From Euryodendron excelsum (lineage: Eukaryota; Streptophyta; Magnoliopsida; Ericales; Pentaphylacaceae), in contig CM065397.1 in NCBI GenBank assembly GCA_033060915.1, positions 33,278,501-33,342,500 of the forward strand: a stretch of DNA of 64,000 bases. Direction: 5' to 3'. Below, piece by piece: positions 36,001 to 47,097 of this stretch (position 1 is its first letter; each line of letters starts with the position of its first letter). The notes below the pieces were generated by a model. It was not told the DNA's origin. It saw nothing but the letters and a program-made list of their open reading frames with translations, and did not search any database. Both the position numbers and the translations under genes were made by a program.

Positions 36001-36662
36001 CCGATCTGGATCTAGTTTGGACTTCTGTCTGAGGAATTAGTACTTTCTCAGTGGACAGGCTTGAAAGGGTCTTACCACCTTGAGGGATAAACTTTTTCGA
36101 AGGTCGTGCTGGATTGGGACGGTTTTCCATTCTTGAGAGATTTGTGCTTTCTCAAAGAACATGCCGGGCTTGCATGGTCTTTCCTACTTAAGGAGTTTGT
36201 GCTTTCTTAAAGAACATGTTAGATTAGCAGACATTCTACATTGGCGGGCTAACAGGTGCCAACAGTGAACCGTTCTTCCATCTAGGGGACTTAGGTACTT
36301 TCCAAAGATAAGTGTGAAAGGGGTTTACCAATCCGAGGAATAAGCCTTCTCGGTGATCGTGCCGTACTGGATTGAATGGTCTTACCATCAATGAGGGATC
36401 AACTTTCTCGAATGACGGAACAATTGGATTTAACTTTTGATTTGAATGGACTTATTGCCTTGTGGAAAACGTGCCGGGCTGGATTGGATTGAGTAAAGCA
36501 CGAGGGGTATTCTGGTCACTTCGCCTCCGGTCGGGCCATAAAGCGGTTGACAAACTGGATTGGATCTGGAAAGCCGGTTTGGGCTTGAGTATGCTTGTAT
36601 TGGTTTGGAGGTGCTTCCGGTCGGGCTGGAGGTCGCCGAGTGGCCAAGATGGGGTGCTAACA
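33035..36662 (-). repeat. Element B 5' LTR, 3628 bp
   Basis: Uninterrupted copy. The minus strand starts TGTTAGCACCCC at 36662 and ends GAGTGCGACA at 33035, followed by the primer site. TATAAATA (minus) lies at 35340-35347 with the GCGC inverted repeat at 35463-35481 upstream. Sense-strand U3 is about 1.3 kb. Confidence 0.9.
35340..35347 (-). promoter_or_regulatory. TATA box, element B 5' LTR
   Basis: Minus-strand TATAAATA; the only LTR promoter placed correctly to transcribe the internal region of element B. Confidence 0.65.
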
Positions 36663-37384
36663 ACTCAAGAGAGTTTTGAAAGTTTTGAAAACTTGATTAT
36701 GGACTTGAAAATTAGATTTGGACTCACAAGAGCTCTTATGAACTTATCTTGAAATTATTTTTTAAAATAATTTTCATGTACCTTATGAAAGGCATGTTGA
36801 ATATTTTATCACCTTTGAGAGGTTAGTTAATGAATAGCTAAACTCTTTTAAGGCTATGACTTTTGAAAATATTTTTGAAAAATGGGCTAGGAACTTCCCT
36901 TAGGTTTTTATAGCTTTAGGGTTATAGAACCGTACTTGATAGATCACCTCCCTTGAACAACCTCACCCATGTAAGGCATAAGGTTACTTCAAGGATGTGA
37001 TTTTTAAAAATCATTTTTAAAAGTAGCTTTTGAAAACACTTAGGGTTTTGAAACCGTAATATGGACAATCCTGAGGTTGTACTTAATGTGTCACTTTCCT
37101 TAGAATCCCTTAACCATAAAGGGTTGGGGACACTTTAGGGTTATAAGTTTTTTGAAATATTTTGAAAATAGTCTTTGAAAAAATATTAAGTGTCTAGCCA
37201 TTGAGATAAGTTTAAGAGAACCTCTTGGAAGCATTTTGAAGATCGAATATGGAAGTATTTGAAAAAATTTTGGGTTTGATTTTTTAAATCTCAAGAGAGT
37301 AGGATGTTTTAAAAAGTATGTTATGAAGATGGTTTTTGAGTTGAAAGATTATTTGAAAGAGGGTCCTTGAATTGGAACCTTGAA

Positions 37385-37640
37385 GCTTACTAACCTAGGT
37401 TGGGTTAACCTAGGTTTAACTAACTTGGGTTAAGTTAGACTAGAGTTGGATTAACCTAGGATTGACTAACTTGGGTTAGGTTAACCTAGGGTTAAGGTGA
37501 CTTAGGGTTAACTAACTTGGGTTAGGTTAACCTAAGGTTGAGATGACCTAGGGTTACGTAAGGTTCGGTTAACCTAGGATTTGGTTAGCCTAGGGTTAAC
37601 TAACTTAGGTTAGGTTAACCTAAGGTTGGACAACTAGGGT
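37385..37640. repeat. GGTTAACCTAGG-type tandem array in LTR A
   Basis: Repeated GGTTAACCTAGGGTTAACT and AACTTGGGTTAGGTTAACC units, many containing the palindromes CCTAGG and TTAA. Copies are short and drifted. It lies in the transcribed leader of LTR A. Confidence 0.85.
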
Positions 37641-38992
37641 CATGTTAACTTAGGGTTGCAAGATGGTTTTGAACTAGGGTTTTGGGAAGGTGGTTTTATG
37701 CATGAAATTTAAAAGTGAGTTTTGAAAACCATTTTATGAAAACCACTCAAGTGAGTGTTGGGGTCCTATGGTTGATATTTGGAAACTACTCAAGAGAGGG
37801 TTGCTTTAGAACCATTTCATCCACAAACTCAAGAGAGCAAAACTTGTGAAAATCAACATTGAATAGATAGTTTTGAAGACTTGAAAATTAAAGAGAATGA
37901 TCCTTTGAAAAATGATTTTGGAAAGGAGGTTTTGAAAAATCACTTTTAAGAGACCACTCTAAAGAATAAGAGTTCATATGGTTGATTTGAAGGAAAGTAC
38001 TCCAAAGAGGACTCCATGGGACCATTCCAACCACAATATTTAAGAGAGTAAAACTTCTAAAAATCAAGGTGAAAATAATAGTTTAGGGAAATCGTTTTTA
38101 TGCAAATCAAAGAGAGTGCCATTTGAGAACCCTTTTTGAAGGAAATTGTTTTGAAAGCCATTTTGAAGTGAATAGAGCCAACTGTAATGAACTAAGGTTC
38201 ATATGGTCAAGATAATGGGGAGACAACTCAATAAATGTAGGGTTGCAAAATAAATTCAAGGGACTTAAAGAAGGTTCTCTAAAGTGTGAAAATTAAGGGT
38301 TGGCCTAGGCTTCAAGGAACCAATCCTAGAATTATTTTTAAGGGAATCATTTGAATATGAGCTTTATGAATGATATAGAAAAGGAGATAGTGAAAGTTTT
38401 GAAAAATTGGTTATGAACATGACAATAAAGCCAAGCATGAAAAATATGAACAAAATAACCATATGTAAAAGGGTCATGGAATCATACAAGGCTAGAGGCT
38501 TCACCAAATTGTAAGGTGCTCCAAAGCCATACCATCTTAAAGTAGGTTTGTGAGAGGTTCCATACACAGTGGCTCTCACAAACTTTCCTCTAGGAATTAA
38601 CTAAGAGCTTCCTTATTTCAAGCATGCAAGAAAAGGGGGTAGAAGATGGGGATTAAAATAAAGAATAGCCTAAGTAGGCTAGGAGGGAGACGAGAGGAGT
38701 GAGGATTGCAAAAATATAAAGAGAATACTACCTTTTACCTTCAAACACTTTCAATCGTCTATAGATGCTTTGACTTGAGATTGAAAAGCCTTAAAGAGGC
38801 TTGAAGGGGACTGGAATGAGGTCTTCTATGGCATTGAAGGCTATGTAGGTGTAGTGTATGGGTTAAAGGAGGGTGGAATCTATCTTAAGTGCTTGAAGTG
38901 TGAGATGTATGTAGGAATTCGAGGTTCTGGAACAATTTTTGTAGAGCTTTGCTACCAATTTTGATTCTGAAATATGGAAAGGGGGAGGCCTG

Positions 38993-39066
38993 TATTTATA
39001 AGCAAAGCTGGAGGGGCCTGACACATGTAGCACATGCGCCTAGGCAAAATTGCCCTGGCGCATGTG
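38993..39066 (-). promoter_or_regulatory. LTR A promoter: TATA box and 10-bp inverted repeat
   Basis: Minus-strand TATAAATA at 38993-39000. Upstream in the sense direction is a perfect inverted repeat: CACATGCGCC (39031-39040) and GGCGCATGTG (39057-39066) with a 16-base spacer. The arms differ from the GGCGCC repeats in C/D but hold the same relative position and a GCGCC core. Confidence 0.65.
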
Positions 39067-39179
39067 TTACATACACCAGTACTATTCATTTCTTTGATTG
39101 CCACATGGCACACATTGTACTGGCTAAATTTTAAGGGCTAAGCAAAGTTTGATCAATCTGATCAAAATCTGGGCACATG

Positions 39180-39830
39180 TAGTATACGCTCCGCAACTGA
39201 AAATATTCATTTAAATTTTACCTCGATAATTGTGCCATCCAGGAAGGATTCGGGAAAACCAGTTACATTCACGATGTTTTTCTAGTATTTCTCAAGAACT
39301 TTGAATTTTCGAAAAGCTTGAAAGGTGTTCTAAAGAATGAGATATCATTTCTCAGGAAGTGTGCACAAAAACACACTTTTATGGAGCGTCTGTGATATGC
39401 TCCGCAAATGTTCAAAAGTAGTCATTTTTGGGCCACGTGATCGAGGCCATCGGGAAGAGATCTTTCCGATCAGACCGTACTGATGGAAAGTGCTCTAGAA
39501 ATACTTTCAAGAATTTTCTAATTTATGCATTTCTCAACTCGTTTAATGGTGCGTTATAATCAAGTAATTGAAAAAAAAAAGACGACCTTGGTGGAGCGTC
39601 TGTGAGACGCTCTAGGGGTTACTAAAAGTGGTAGTTTTCGAGCCATGCGATCGGAGGTTTCGAGAAGTGATCTATTCAATTGACCAGTATTGATGGAAAT
39701 AGTTATGGTCAGGCTTTGGAAATTCCCTGATTTACGCATTTCTTAAGTCATTTGATGGTGCATTATAACCAGGAAATCGGAAAAAAAGACAACCCTAGCA
39801 GAGCGTCTACGAGATGCTCCATAGGACTTT
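39180..39830. repeat. About 209-bp tandem repeat in A U3
   Basis: GGAGCGTCTGTGAGACGCTC-type hairpins recur at about 39383, 39593 and 39801, with a partial copy near 39182. Units also share GATGGAAA and GCATTTCT segments. The hairpin core is itself a short inverted repeat. Confidence 0.8.
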
Positions 39831-40429
39831 AGTTGAGTCAAGAGTGTTTAGAGTCGCGGGGCTCACCTTGGATTAAATAGGAGTGTATGATGAGATATGT
39901 CGTTCAATACCCAGAGCTAGTGTAGTTTCGGGCGTGTTCGGGCCACTAGGAGTAAAATGGTCATTTTGACTAAAATTGGTCGAAAAGAGTTAGGATGGAT
40001 TGGAATGGCGTATTAAGTGTGCTAGATTGTTTGGGGATATTTTTGGAAGGTGTTTTCATTGTTTAGGTGGGATTTGTATTGTGCTAGGGTGCCCAAGGCT
40101 AAAATGGTCATTCTGACCGGAGTTGATCAGAACAGGACCGAAATTGGTTAGGAAAGCGTATTGAGCATGCCAAACCATCTAGGAAGATTTTGAAAGGGTG
40201 AAATTACCGTCTTGAGAGATTTTGAACTTTCTCAAAGACGTGCCTGGAGGCCCAAGGGGCAGGTTTGGTTATTAGGCCTTTATTGGGCCCAGTGGACCCG
40301 AGAAGCGGTTGACTGATTGGATAACAGTCTGAAAGTTGATTTGGGCCTGAATGTGCTTGTAGAGTTTTAAAAAGAAGTTTGGTCAGACCAGAGATTGCCG
40401 AGCAGGCAAAAAAGGGTGCTTACAGGAGT

Positions 40430-42000
40430 TGACAACAGTGGCAGTGAGGCCAAATAGTCCTTCAAGTCCAGGAGAGCGTAGTTGCATTCGTGGCTCCATT
40501 CAAATTTATTGCTCTTTTTAAGTAGCTAGAAAAATGGTTGACATTTGTTTGAGGATTTACTGATAAATTGGTTTAGAGCTGTCGCCATCCTTGTGAGCCT
40601 CTAAACCTTTTTAGTAGTTTTTGGGCTCTAGAGGTTCTAAAGCACTATTATCTAGTCCGGATTGGCCTCGATCCCCTTTCTTGTCACAAGGTATCCTAAA
40701 ATATTTCTGGAAGAACCTCCAATTGTACATTTCAAAGCATTAAGTTTTAGTTAGTATCTTTTTAGGATGTCAAATATGGACTTAAGGTCAGACAGGTGAC
40801 TGTCGTTTCTTTTGTTTTAACCACCATAGTGTCAATATAGACTTCTATGGTCTTCTTGAGTAGGTCATTGAACATTTTGGTTACCAACTTACTTTATAGT
40901 AGTAAGTACCTCTTGGGGTTATAAAAGTTGTTTTCTCCTGGTTGGGCTTGTGCATAGTGATATGGTGATATCATTTGTATGCATCGAGAAAGCTTATCTT
41001 GGAGTGCTTGGTGGTAGAGTCTACCAGCTGATCAATCTTCGGGAGTGGAAAGTTGTCTTTAGGGCAGGCCTTGTTGAGGTCAATAAAGCCTACGCAAACC
41101 TTTCACTTCCCGTTCTTTTTCTTTACTACCACTGTGTTTGATAGCCACTGTGGATAGTGTAATTCTCTTCTAGCGTCTGCCTCAAGCAGTTTTTCATCTC
41201 TTCAATCATGGTCTCAGCCTGCTAGGTGCCTGACCTTCTTCCTCCTTGGACAAAGGGATAGTGCGCCGCGTCCATATTAAGATGGTGACAAATCACCCTG
41301 GGGTCGATGCCCACCATTTCGTATGAAGTCCAAGCAAATGTGCTCATGTTCAACTTGAGTCTACTAGCTCTTGCTCTTCTTGCTTGGGAAATGCTATCCC
41401 AATCAAGAATAACTTCTTCTGGTTTGATTGGTCGATCTATATTTTCTTCAGTTCCATGACCACTTTCTCTTTGGTTAGGCTCGGAACATCTTGCAAGATA
41501 GGTGTGTCTGGGTGCAGCTCCATCATGTTGACCTGCTCGAACATTCCTTTTCCTTTCAGTGCGGCCATGAAGTACTGCATGGCCACAATTTAATCTCCTT
41601 GTAGCTTTCCTACTCCCTCAAAAGTTGGGAATCGAATGAGTTGGTTGTAGGTAGAGAGGATTGCTCCCATTTAGTGTAGCCACGTCCTTCCCATGATTAC
41701 GTTGTATGGGGAAGAGCACGTCTGCCACAATAAATTCAGTCTTAAGGACAACTGTTCTATGCGGGCTGGCAAAATAATCTTCCTGAGTGGGCATACGAGG
41801 TGTGAATTAAGCCCGACTAGCGGTATCTCAAATCTTTGTGATTAGCACTCTTCTAACATCGAACTATCCTACCTTAAGGGTAACGACCAGAGCATTATTA
41901 TAAGGATAGTGGATGCCAGGGAGGTTCGTGTCTGAAAATGTTATCTCCCTTTTTGCTTATTCCTTCTTTATTTTTCTTCATATGTGGGCCAGGCTCCTCC
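40430..42000 (-). pseudogene. Tat pol, N-terminal half: protease and reverse transcriptase
   Basis: On the minus strand a protease-like region (about 41600-41900) is followed by RT pieces. These are the pre-RT motif EMVGIDPRVICHHLN near 41320, KTTFITPRGTYYYKV near 40920, and the connection domain ending in DYLASLPLLST-type sequence at 40430, where LTR A cuts in. Frames shift repeatedly, and the RT catalytic core appears partly deleted: I could not find an intact YIDDM-type motif. Continues at 12804. Confidence 0.8.
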
Positions 42001-43784
42001 TATACCCTCGTCACCTCTTATAGGTAGGTCGCTTTTTGCACTTCCACCAAGAGAAAGTTTAGATTGGCCCGAGCGCGGTCCATGGTAGCGTGAATGACGT
42101 CGATGACGGCCACGGGCACCATTTTAGCTTTTTTCGCATTGTCATTCTTGTTCGGCCTTCCCTGGGGTTGTGTGCCCTTGTTTTTATCAACATACTGGTC
42201 AAGATGCCCCACTTTCACCAGTTCTTCGAGGTGCACCTTATATGCCTTGCAATTCTAGGTCATGTGCCCCTTATTGTAGTGGAAGGAGCAATACAGATTC
42301 TGATTCCTCTTTTCCAGGTCACTGATCATCTTGCTAGACTAAATAAGGCTTGTTCCATATATGTGGTAAGATCCAGTAGATTGGCTCTTTGTAGACAGTA
42401 TTCACAGCCTTATTAGCTTTGACGTCGTCCTTTGGTTTCCCTTCATCTCTGCCTCCCTTTGGTGGTTTCTCATGCCTCATTGGCTTCTCTTTGGGGGAGG
42501 TCATTGCTTGCTTGGCCCACCCCATAACCTTCTCAACTTTGGTGTACTGCTCGATACACTACATCAGTTCGGTTACGCCAATGACGGCTCTCTTAGTCAG
42601 TGATTGCCTAAATTGACTCTCACGCGGGAGGCCGTGTTTGAACGATTCCACTACCAGCTGCTCCACATAGTCGTTAATACCGTTGTATGTCTCCCAATAC
42701 CTTTGGGAGTAGTCCCTCAGGGTTTCTTTTATTTCTTTCATCATTGCATGGAGTGAATCCACCTTCTTCAGGTGTTTGCTATTGGCTATGAACCTTGACG
42801 TGAAGGCTTCTACCAATTGCTTCTAGAGTTGGATAAACCTGGCCTGGAGCTTGTCAAACCATCTGAGTGCAATTTCTCCCAAGATGGAGGGGAATACTTT
42901 GCACATGAGTGGGTCATTCCCATTCCAGAAGGACATCATCTACTTGAAGTGGCGAATGTGAGCCACCGAATCCGATTTTTCATCATAGGGGTGAATCACG
43001 ACATGGTGAACTTTCTTGGTGGTTCTAGACCCTCTATGGCTTCCACAAAAGGCATGGAAGGTATCAGATCCATGGCCAGACAAGCAATGTTGTGTGTTAT
43101 CACGTGCTCGTACTTCTTATCACATTCATCCAACTACTTCATCAAGCACTGCCTCAGGTCGACTCCCTTGGTCCGTCTTCCTTTTGTCCAGCAAGCAGCC
43201 TCTTCGCCCGACCTCGACCCCTAGCATGTCTTCTTTCTGCTTTGCTACTAGAGGTGTGGCTTTGCATAGCTTCCTCTGAGTAGCCACATCTCCTTCTACA
43301 ACTCTTGCCCCGCCTAGGCTACGCCTCTCTTTCGGACCTTGTTCGGGAGCATTCGAGCCCTGCAGATAAATCATCTCGTTTAGATTGAGCAAGGGTGTGT
43401 TACCCCTACTGGATCATTCTTTCCAAGTCCCTGACTTTAGCATGAAACTCGGTCAATTCCTATTTGAGCTATCGAAGCTCTTCCTTATATACCTCGAAGA
43501 CTCTCCGAATGGCATTTTGAGGAGGAATTCTCATCAAAGTGCCTTCTTTAACGTCATGGGGGGTGAACTTGTTGCTGGCTTGCCTAGTGTTGACTCTCCT
43601 ATCAAATCTCTGAGCAAACACGTGGCATTTCTTGCCTGGATTGTCTTGGCCCATGGCACGAACTTCCATGCCCTAGGCTTTGTCATGTTAGGCTTATGTT
43701 TCCATGACTAACACTATATTCTCGTGCCCCATCCTCATATTGCTTAGTTGGAGGGGGCGATCTTCCTAAAGCTTTAGCACTCAT
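42000..43784 (-). pseudogene. Tat gag
   Basis: The minus-strand ATG at 43784 follows the primer site. The first frame (MSAKALGRSPPP) stops after about 35 codons, and gag continues in other frames. Recognisable parts are an ALRWFDKLQ segment near 42850, a gag core with YSQRYWETYNGI and FKHGLPRES near 42600-42810, and a late CSFHYNKGHMT segment near 42290 followed by HLEELVKVGHLDQYV. Gag would form the nucleocapsid. Multiple stops show it is dead. Confidence 0.82.
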
Positions 43785-43800
43785 AGTTTTAGCTTTCGTT

Positions 43801-43816
43801 CCCATAGATGGTGCCA
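43801..43816 (-). other. Primer-binding site of the Tat host
   Basis: Minus-strand TGGCACCATCTATGGG, two bases inside the LTR end (CCTTGCACA). It is a decayed version of the TGGCGCCGTCTGTGGG site common in plant Tat/Retand elements (recalled, not looked up). Confidence 0.75.
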
Positions 43817-43818
43817 GT

Positions 43819-44386
43819 TGTGCAAGGAATTTTCTCCTCACAAGTTATAGCCAATCGATCTAGAACTCAAGCGCAACAAAGCTTCACAGTCACCTGCAAA
43901 ACCATCAAAGAGTGAGTACTAATTGACTGAGGTTGCTCGGACGGAGGCACTTCGAAGCTTAAATTAGTTGAGGACCTAGTTCGCAAGTGAAAAAAGAGCA
44001 AGAGTGAGTATGAAGAGTAAAGCCTATTTCCAGTTTGTTTATATCTTACCTCCCTTTGGACTTCACATGCAGCTTTATAGTGTCGCACCAGTCCTCCTAG
44101 CCGTGGCCCATTTCATTAGGCTTGTCCCCCACTCCAGAGATGATGGGCCACTACCTTAGGAGTGGGATGCGAGACCCCAACTTTGAGCTCAAGTCCGGCT
44201 CACTTCCCTATTCTCTCGAGAGAGTAAGGAAAGTAGGTTTTCACTAAACTAACTAACTTGACTAGGTCAACATGATCTCCAAGTAGCAAGTCAGATGCCA
44301 GGTGGCCTTCTTGGATAGAAATTACCCCCCTCATAATACATTAGCCTATAAAGGCCAGCAACATCCATCTAGTTCCAATTGCAACA
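43819..44386 (-). repeat. Tat host 5' LTR, about 568 bp
   Basis: The minus strand starts TGTTGCAATTGG at 44386 and ends CCTTGCACA at 43819. It holds a TATAAAG box (plus coordinates 44073-44079) and, downstream, CGAAGTGCCTCCG, close to the TCGGAGTGCC motif usual in Tat/Retand leaders. The outer end is inferred from the TG...CA rule because the second LTR was not found. Confidence 0.65.
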
Positions 44387-44770
44387 AAATTTATTATGGC
44401 TATTGATTTCTGATTAGTCTAACTAGTTAAAAAATTGAACCAAAAAATGGCACCTTCTAGCACGCGGCCACACTAGAGGAGCAAATTGGTAAAATTACTC
44501 TGGGCTGATTGTACTAATGGTTCGTGTAATTTGTTAGTGTGTTAATTTAGTTCTTGTATGTTCAATTGGAACTAATTTGTTCCTTAATTTTGCAATTGGT
44601 TTTTGATCAGTTCAATTGACAACGAGCAATTAAAAAAATGGTCATATATAGGCAAAATGATAAAATTTCTCTTCTTCCTCTCTTTCTTTCTCCCTTCTAC
44701 TTTCGTTTTTCTTGTTCATCCTTCATATCTAACCACCTTTCCATCTTTGATTCACTAGACCACCTCCTAC

Positions 44771-44815
<45 letters not shown>

Positions 44816-45785
44816 GCCATAGAATTATCAAAATCAAAGGTGTTTGCCAGGCTTGTAGACATATAAAATGTCAATCAGTTATAAATTGACATGTTACAAA
44901 GGCTTGAAAATATTATACGATTATTGATAAATTAAATACTGACACGTGTCATAACAGTCTCAAATCAAGGTTACATGGGTGGTCGAATCATATTTCGCAA
45001 CGTGTCAAATGATATTATTTTTTAAAAAATAATTAACAAAGAGACTGTTATCATGATTTTTACCTCTTCGAAAATAAATTAATAAGGAGGTAATTATCAA
45101 GCAACTCATGATAAATATTGATTTTGTCTCTTTAAAAAATAAAATAATAAAGAGATAATAATCAAGCAACAAGTCTTGTTAGGACTCTCATTTACCCTCG
45201 ACTATAAATAGGGGTGACTTTCACCAACTTGAATAACAAATCTTGATATACAGTTGAAGCAAGCCAAGAAGTTCCATCGAATTGAAGACTTTAAAGTCCC
45301 AAAGGACTTTTTGGTCTAAGCCTTCGATTTCAAGACAATTGCACTTGAAGCTAATTGAAGAGTTCGTTGTAAAACCCTATAAATTTAATATCTCCTTATA
45401 CCATATTGATGGAATATTATAATTTGATTCGGGAAAAAGCTTCTAAGCCAACCTAATATAAATTCATCATCTTCTTCTATCAAATTAGATAAGATAAAAG
45501 ACTTTTATGTTCAATTCGAGAATAAGTTGTCAAGTGCTATTCCAAATATCTCAGAGATTGCACTTAGTTTCTTTGAATTATTAAATTTATTTTCACCTTT
45601 TTTTTTTGCCTACTTTACTTTTAAAAACTAGAAATTTTTGTGTATAAGGCTCGCATAACTATACAAAGGTGACAAACCACTATGTAGAGAACAAAAGAGA
45701 GAGAGAGAGAGAGAGTTGTGCGAAGGAAAAATGGAAGTGATGATGCTTTTGGTATAATATCTTTTATAAAACCTATTTTAAGAGG
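44387..45785. other. Noncoding, promoter-like in part
   Basis: No gene found. A CT microsatellite lies at 44773-44811. A TATAAATA box at 45203-45210 inside CGACTATAAATAGGGG, followed by leader-like sequence, looks like the promoter of a decayed LTR or other element, but no boundaries could be set. A short GA run is at about 45698-45716. Confidence 0.4.
44773..44811. repeat. (CT)n microsatellite
   Basis: About 19 uninterrupted CT dinucleotides. Confidence 0.95.
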
Positions 45786-46801
45786 ACTCACTACTAAAAA
45801 ATTGGCTTTTTGCGATGGGATTCTCCCGTCGCAAAAGAGAGAACGCCATTGCAAAAGCTCTTTTGCGACGGCAAATTGGGTGTCGTTAAAGAAGGCGCCG
45901 CAAAAGTTTTTTACGACGACCAAAGCGACAGGAGATTTCCTTTTGTGACGATATCATCATCGTCGCTAATACTTTGTGGCAGCCACTAATTTTTGCAACG
46001 AGAGAATGTCGTTGCCAATATCCGTCGCAAATAGCTTTATATGCGATGGCATCAACCGTCACAAATGGCTGACACAGGATTCCATATATTAGCGACGATA
46101 TTGTGCCGTCACAAATTTAAATAATGCCGTCGCAAAAACATGTTATTAGTGACACATTTGAATCGTCAGAATAAAATGTAGGTAATTCTCAAACTTTTGC
46201 TACAGCCTTTACCGTCACAAAAAATAACCTGCCGTCGCAAAAAGTGGAGAACAAATTTAATAAATTATATTAAATTTGATATTTTTTAAATTCTCTAAAA
46301 ATCCTGTATACATATGAAATTATATAACTGAATTAATTAATAAAAAGACAATCATTCACCAAATTCCTTGAAGTTCTTGTTTACACATAAAATAATATAA
46401 CTAACAAGATCATTAAAAAAAACATTCATTCTCCAAATTTCATAATCGATATCCACAAAAAATATCACAAACATTTGAATTATAGTTTTTCTATAACATA
46501 ATAATTGAAGTTCAAATATATACAACAAAGTTTTCCTAAAATGTCAAACTCCAACATCCAATTGTACGCAAACATCCAGTAATTCAAAATACAAAACGAA
46601 ATAAAACATTAACAGCCCCTTCAATCCCGATCATCATGGAAGACCTAGTCCTTTTCAATAACCTGAAAAAACAAAAATAAAACAATTACCAACGTGATTG
46701 ATATAGGCAATATATATATACAATATCATATCATTAATGAAACTAAAAAAACATAAATAAAAAAAGTTGTAATTTACATCAACAGATTTCCATGTACCGT
46801 A

Positions 46802-47014
46802 TTAGTCAATCAATTCTCCCACAGTTCCAATGTCATGGCGTGGTCTTTCTAAAAGAGCATTAGGTTTTCTCGTAATTTGAACAAACACTTTGTAAAAGTT
46901 TGAACCCAAAGGTTTTCCATCCAATTCTGTGAATGGGTCCATACTAATAAGCAGTTCCTCTACCACCTTCAGTTTTGGAAGCCTCACACTAAGCAAACTA
47001 ACTTTTATACCACC
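46802..47014 (-). pseudogene. CACTA-encoded protein exon
   Basis: The minus-strand acceptor TTGTAG is followed by an open exon of about 70 codons containing KLKVVEELLISMDP, LDGKPLGSNFYKVFVQ and ALLERPRHDIGTVGEL. The spacing of VV, DP, PLG, V-V and RP resembles the C-terminal domain found in many plant CACTA-encoded transposase-associated proteins (from memory). It ends at an in-frame TAA at 46802, probably a decay stop because similar coding continues beyond it. Confidence 0.55.
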
Positions 47015-47097
47015 CTACAATCATAAGTACAATATTTGAATAAGTGGTCTAAAATAAATCAAACTTTAAAATATTAAAGTGTCCTAAGAAAACTTAA

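Larger units (their letters stand above)
13734..36662 (-). mobile_element. Element B: long-LTR non-autonomous retrotransposon (LARD-like)
   Basis: Perfect ACTCA target duplications lie at 13729-13733 and 36663-36667. The right (5') LTR is 33035-36662; the left (3') LTR is 13734-16218 plus 26576-27492, interrupted by LTR C. The internal region is 27493-33034 (5.5 kb) and contains no gag, protease, RT or integrase that I can recognise. Without the nested C and D the element is about 12.6 kb. Orientation is minus: TATA boxes, primer-binding site beside the right LTR and polypurine tract beside the left LTR all agree. It would need proteins supplied by an autonomous relative. Long LTRs and this plan recall Ogre/Tat relatives, by inference. 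Confidence 0.88.
12810..40424 (-). mobile_element. LTR A: solo long LTR (about 4.7 kb), split by element B
   Basis: The LTR pieces are 12810-13733 and 36668-40424, about 4.68 kb together. On the minus strand it starts TGTAAGCACCC at 40424 and ends GGGGCGCGAC(A) at 12810. Flanks are GAAGT (12805-12809) and GGAGT (40425-40429), one mismatch; the terminal T of the LTR appears merged with the left flank. Removing the LTR and one flank copy lets the Tat pol frame continue in phase, which independently confirms the junction. No internal domain is attached. TATAAATA (minus) lies at 38993-39000. Confidence 0.85.
10663..44386 (-). mobile_element. Tat-type Ty3/gypsy retrotransposon, minus strand, split by nested insertions
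   Basis: The host element of the nest. In minus-strand order I see an LTR (44386-43819), primer-binding site (43816-43801), gag (about 43784-42000), protease and reverse transcriptase (to 40430), then a 27.6-kb insertion, then both RNase H regions and integrase (12804-10663). The arrangement RT, degenerate RNase H, second archaeal-like RNase H, integrase is the established Tat-lineage plan. All frames are interrupted, so the element is dead. The 3' LTR was not recognised. Confidence 0.85.

Noticed and set aside
12810..40424. A to D first considered as plus-strand elements starting TGTCGCG
   Set aside because: TATA boxes, the primer-binding site at 33013-33031 and the polypurine tract at 27493-27512 all show that A, B and D are on the minus strand and C on the plus strand.
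45180..45600. TATA-containing leader-like sequence considered as an integrated pararetrovirus or LTR promoter
   Set aside because: No coding domain, no terminal repeats and no target duplication could be found; left as promoter-like noncoding DNA.
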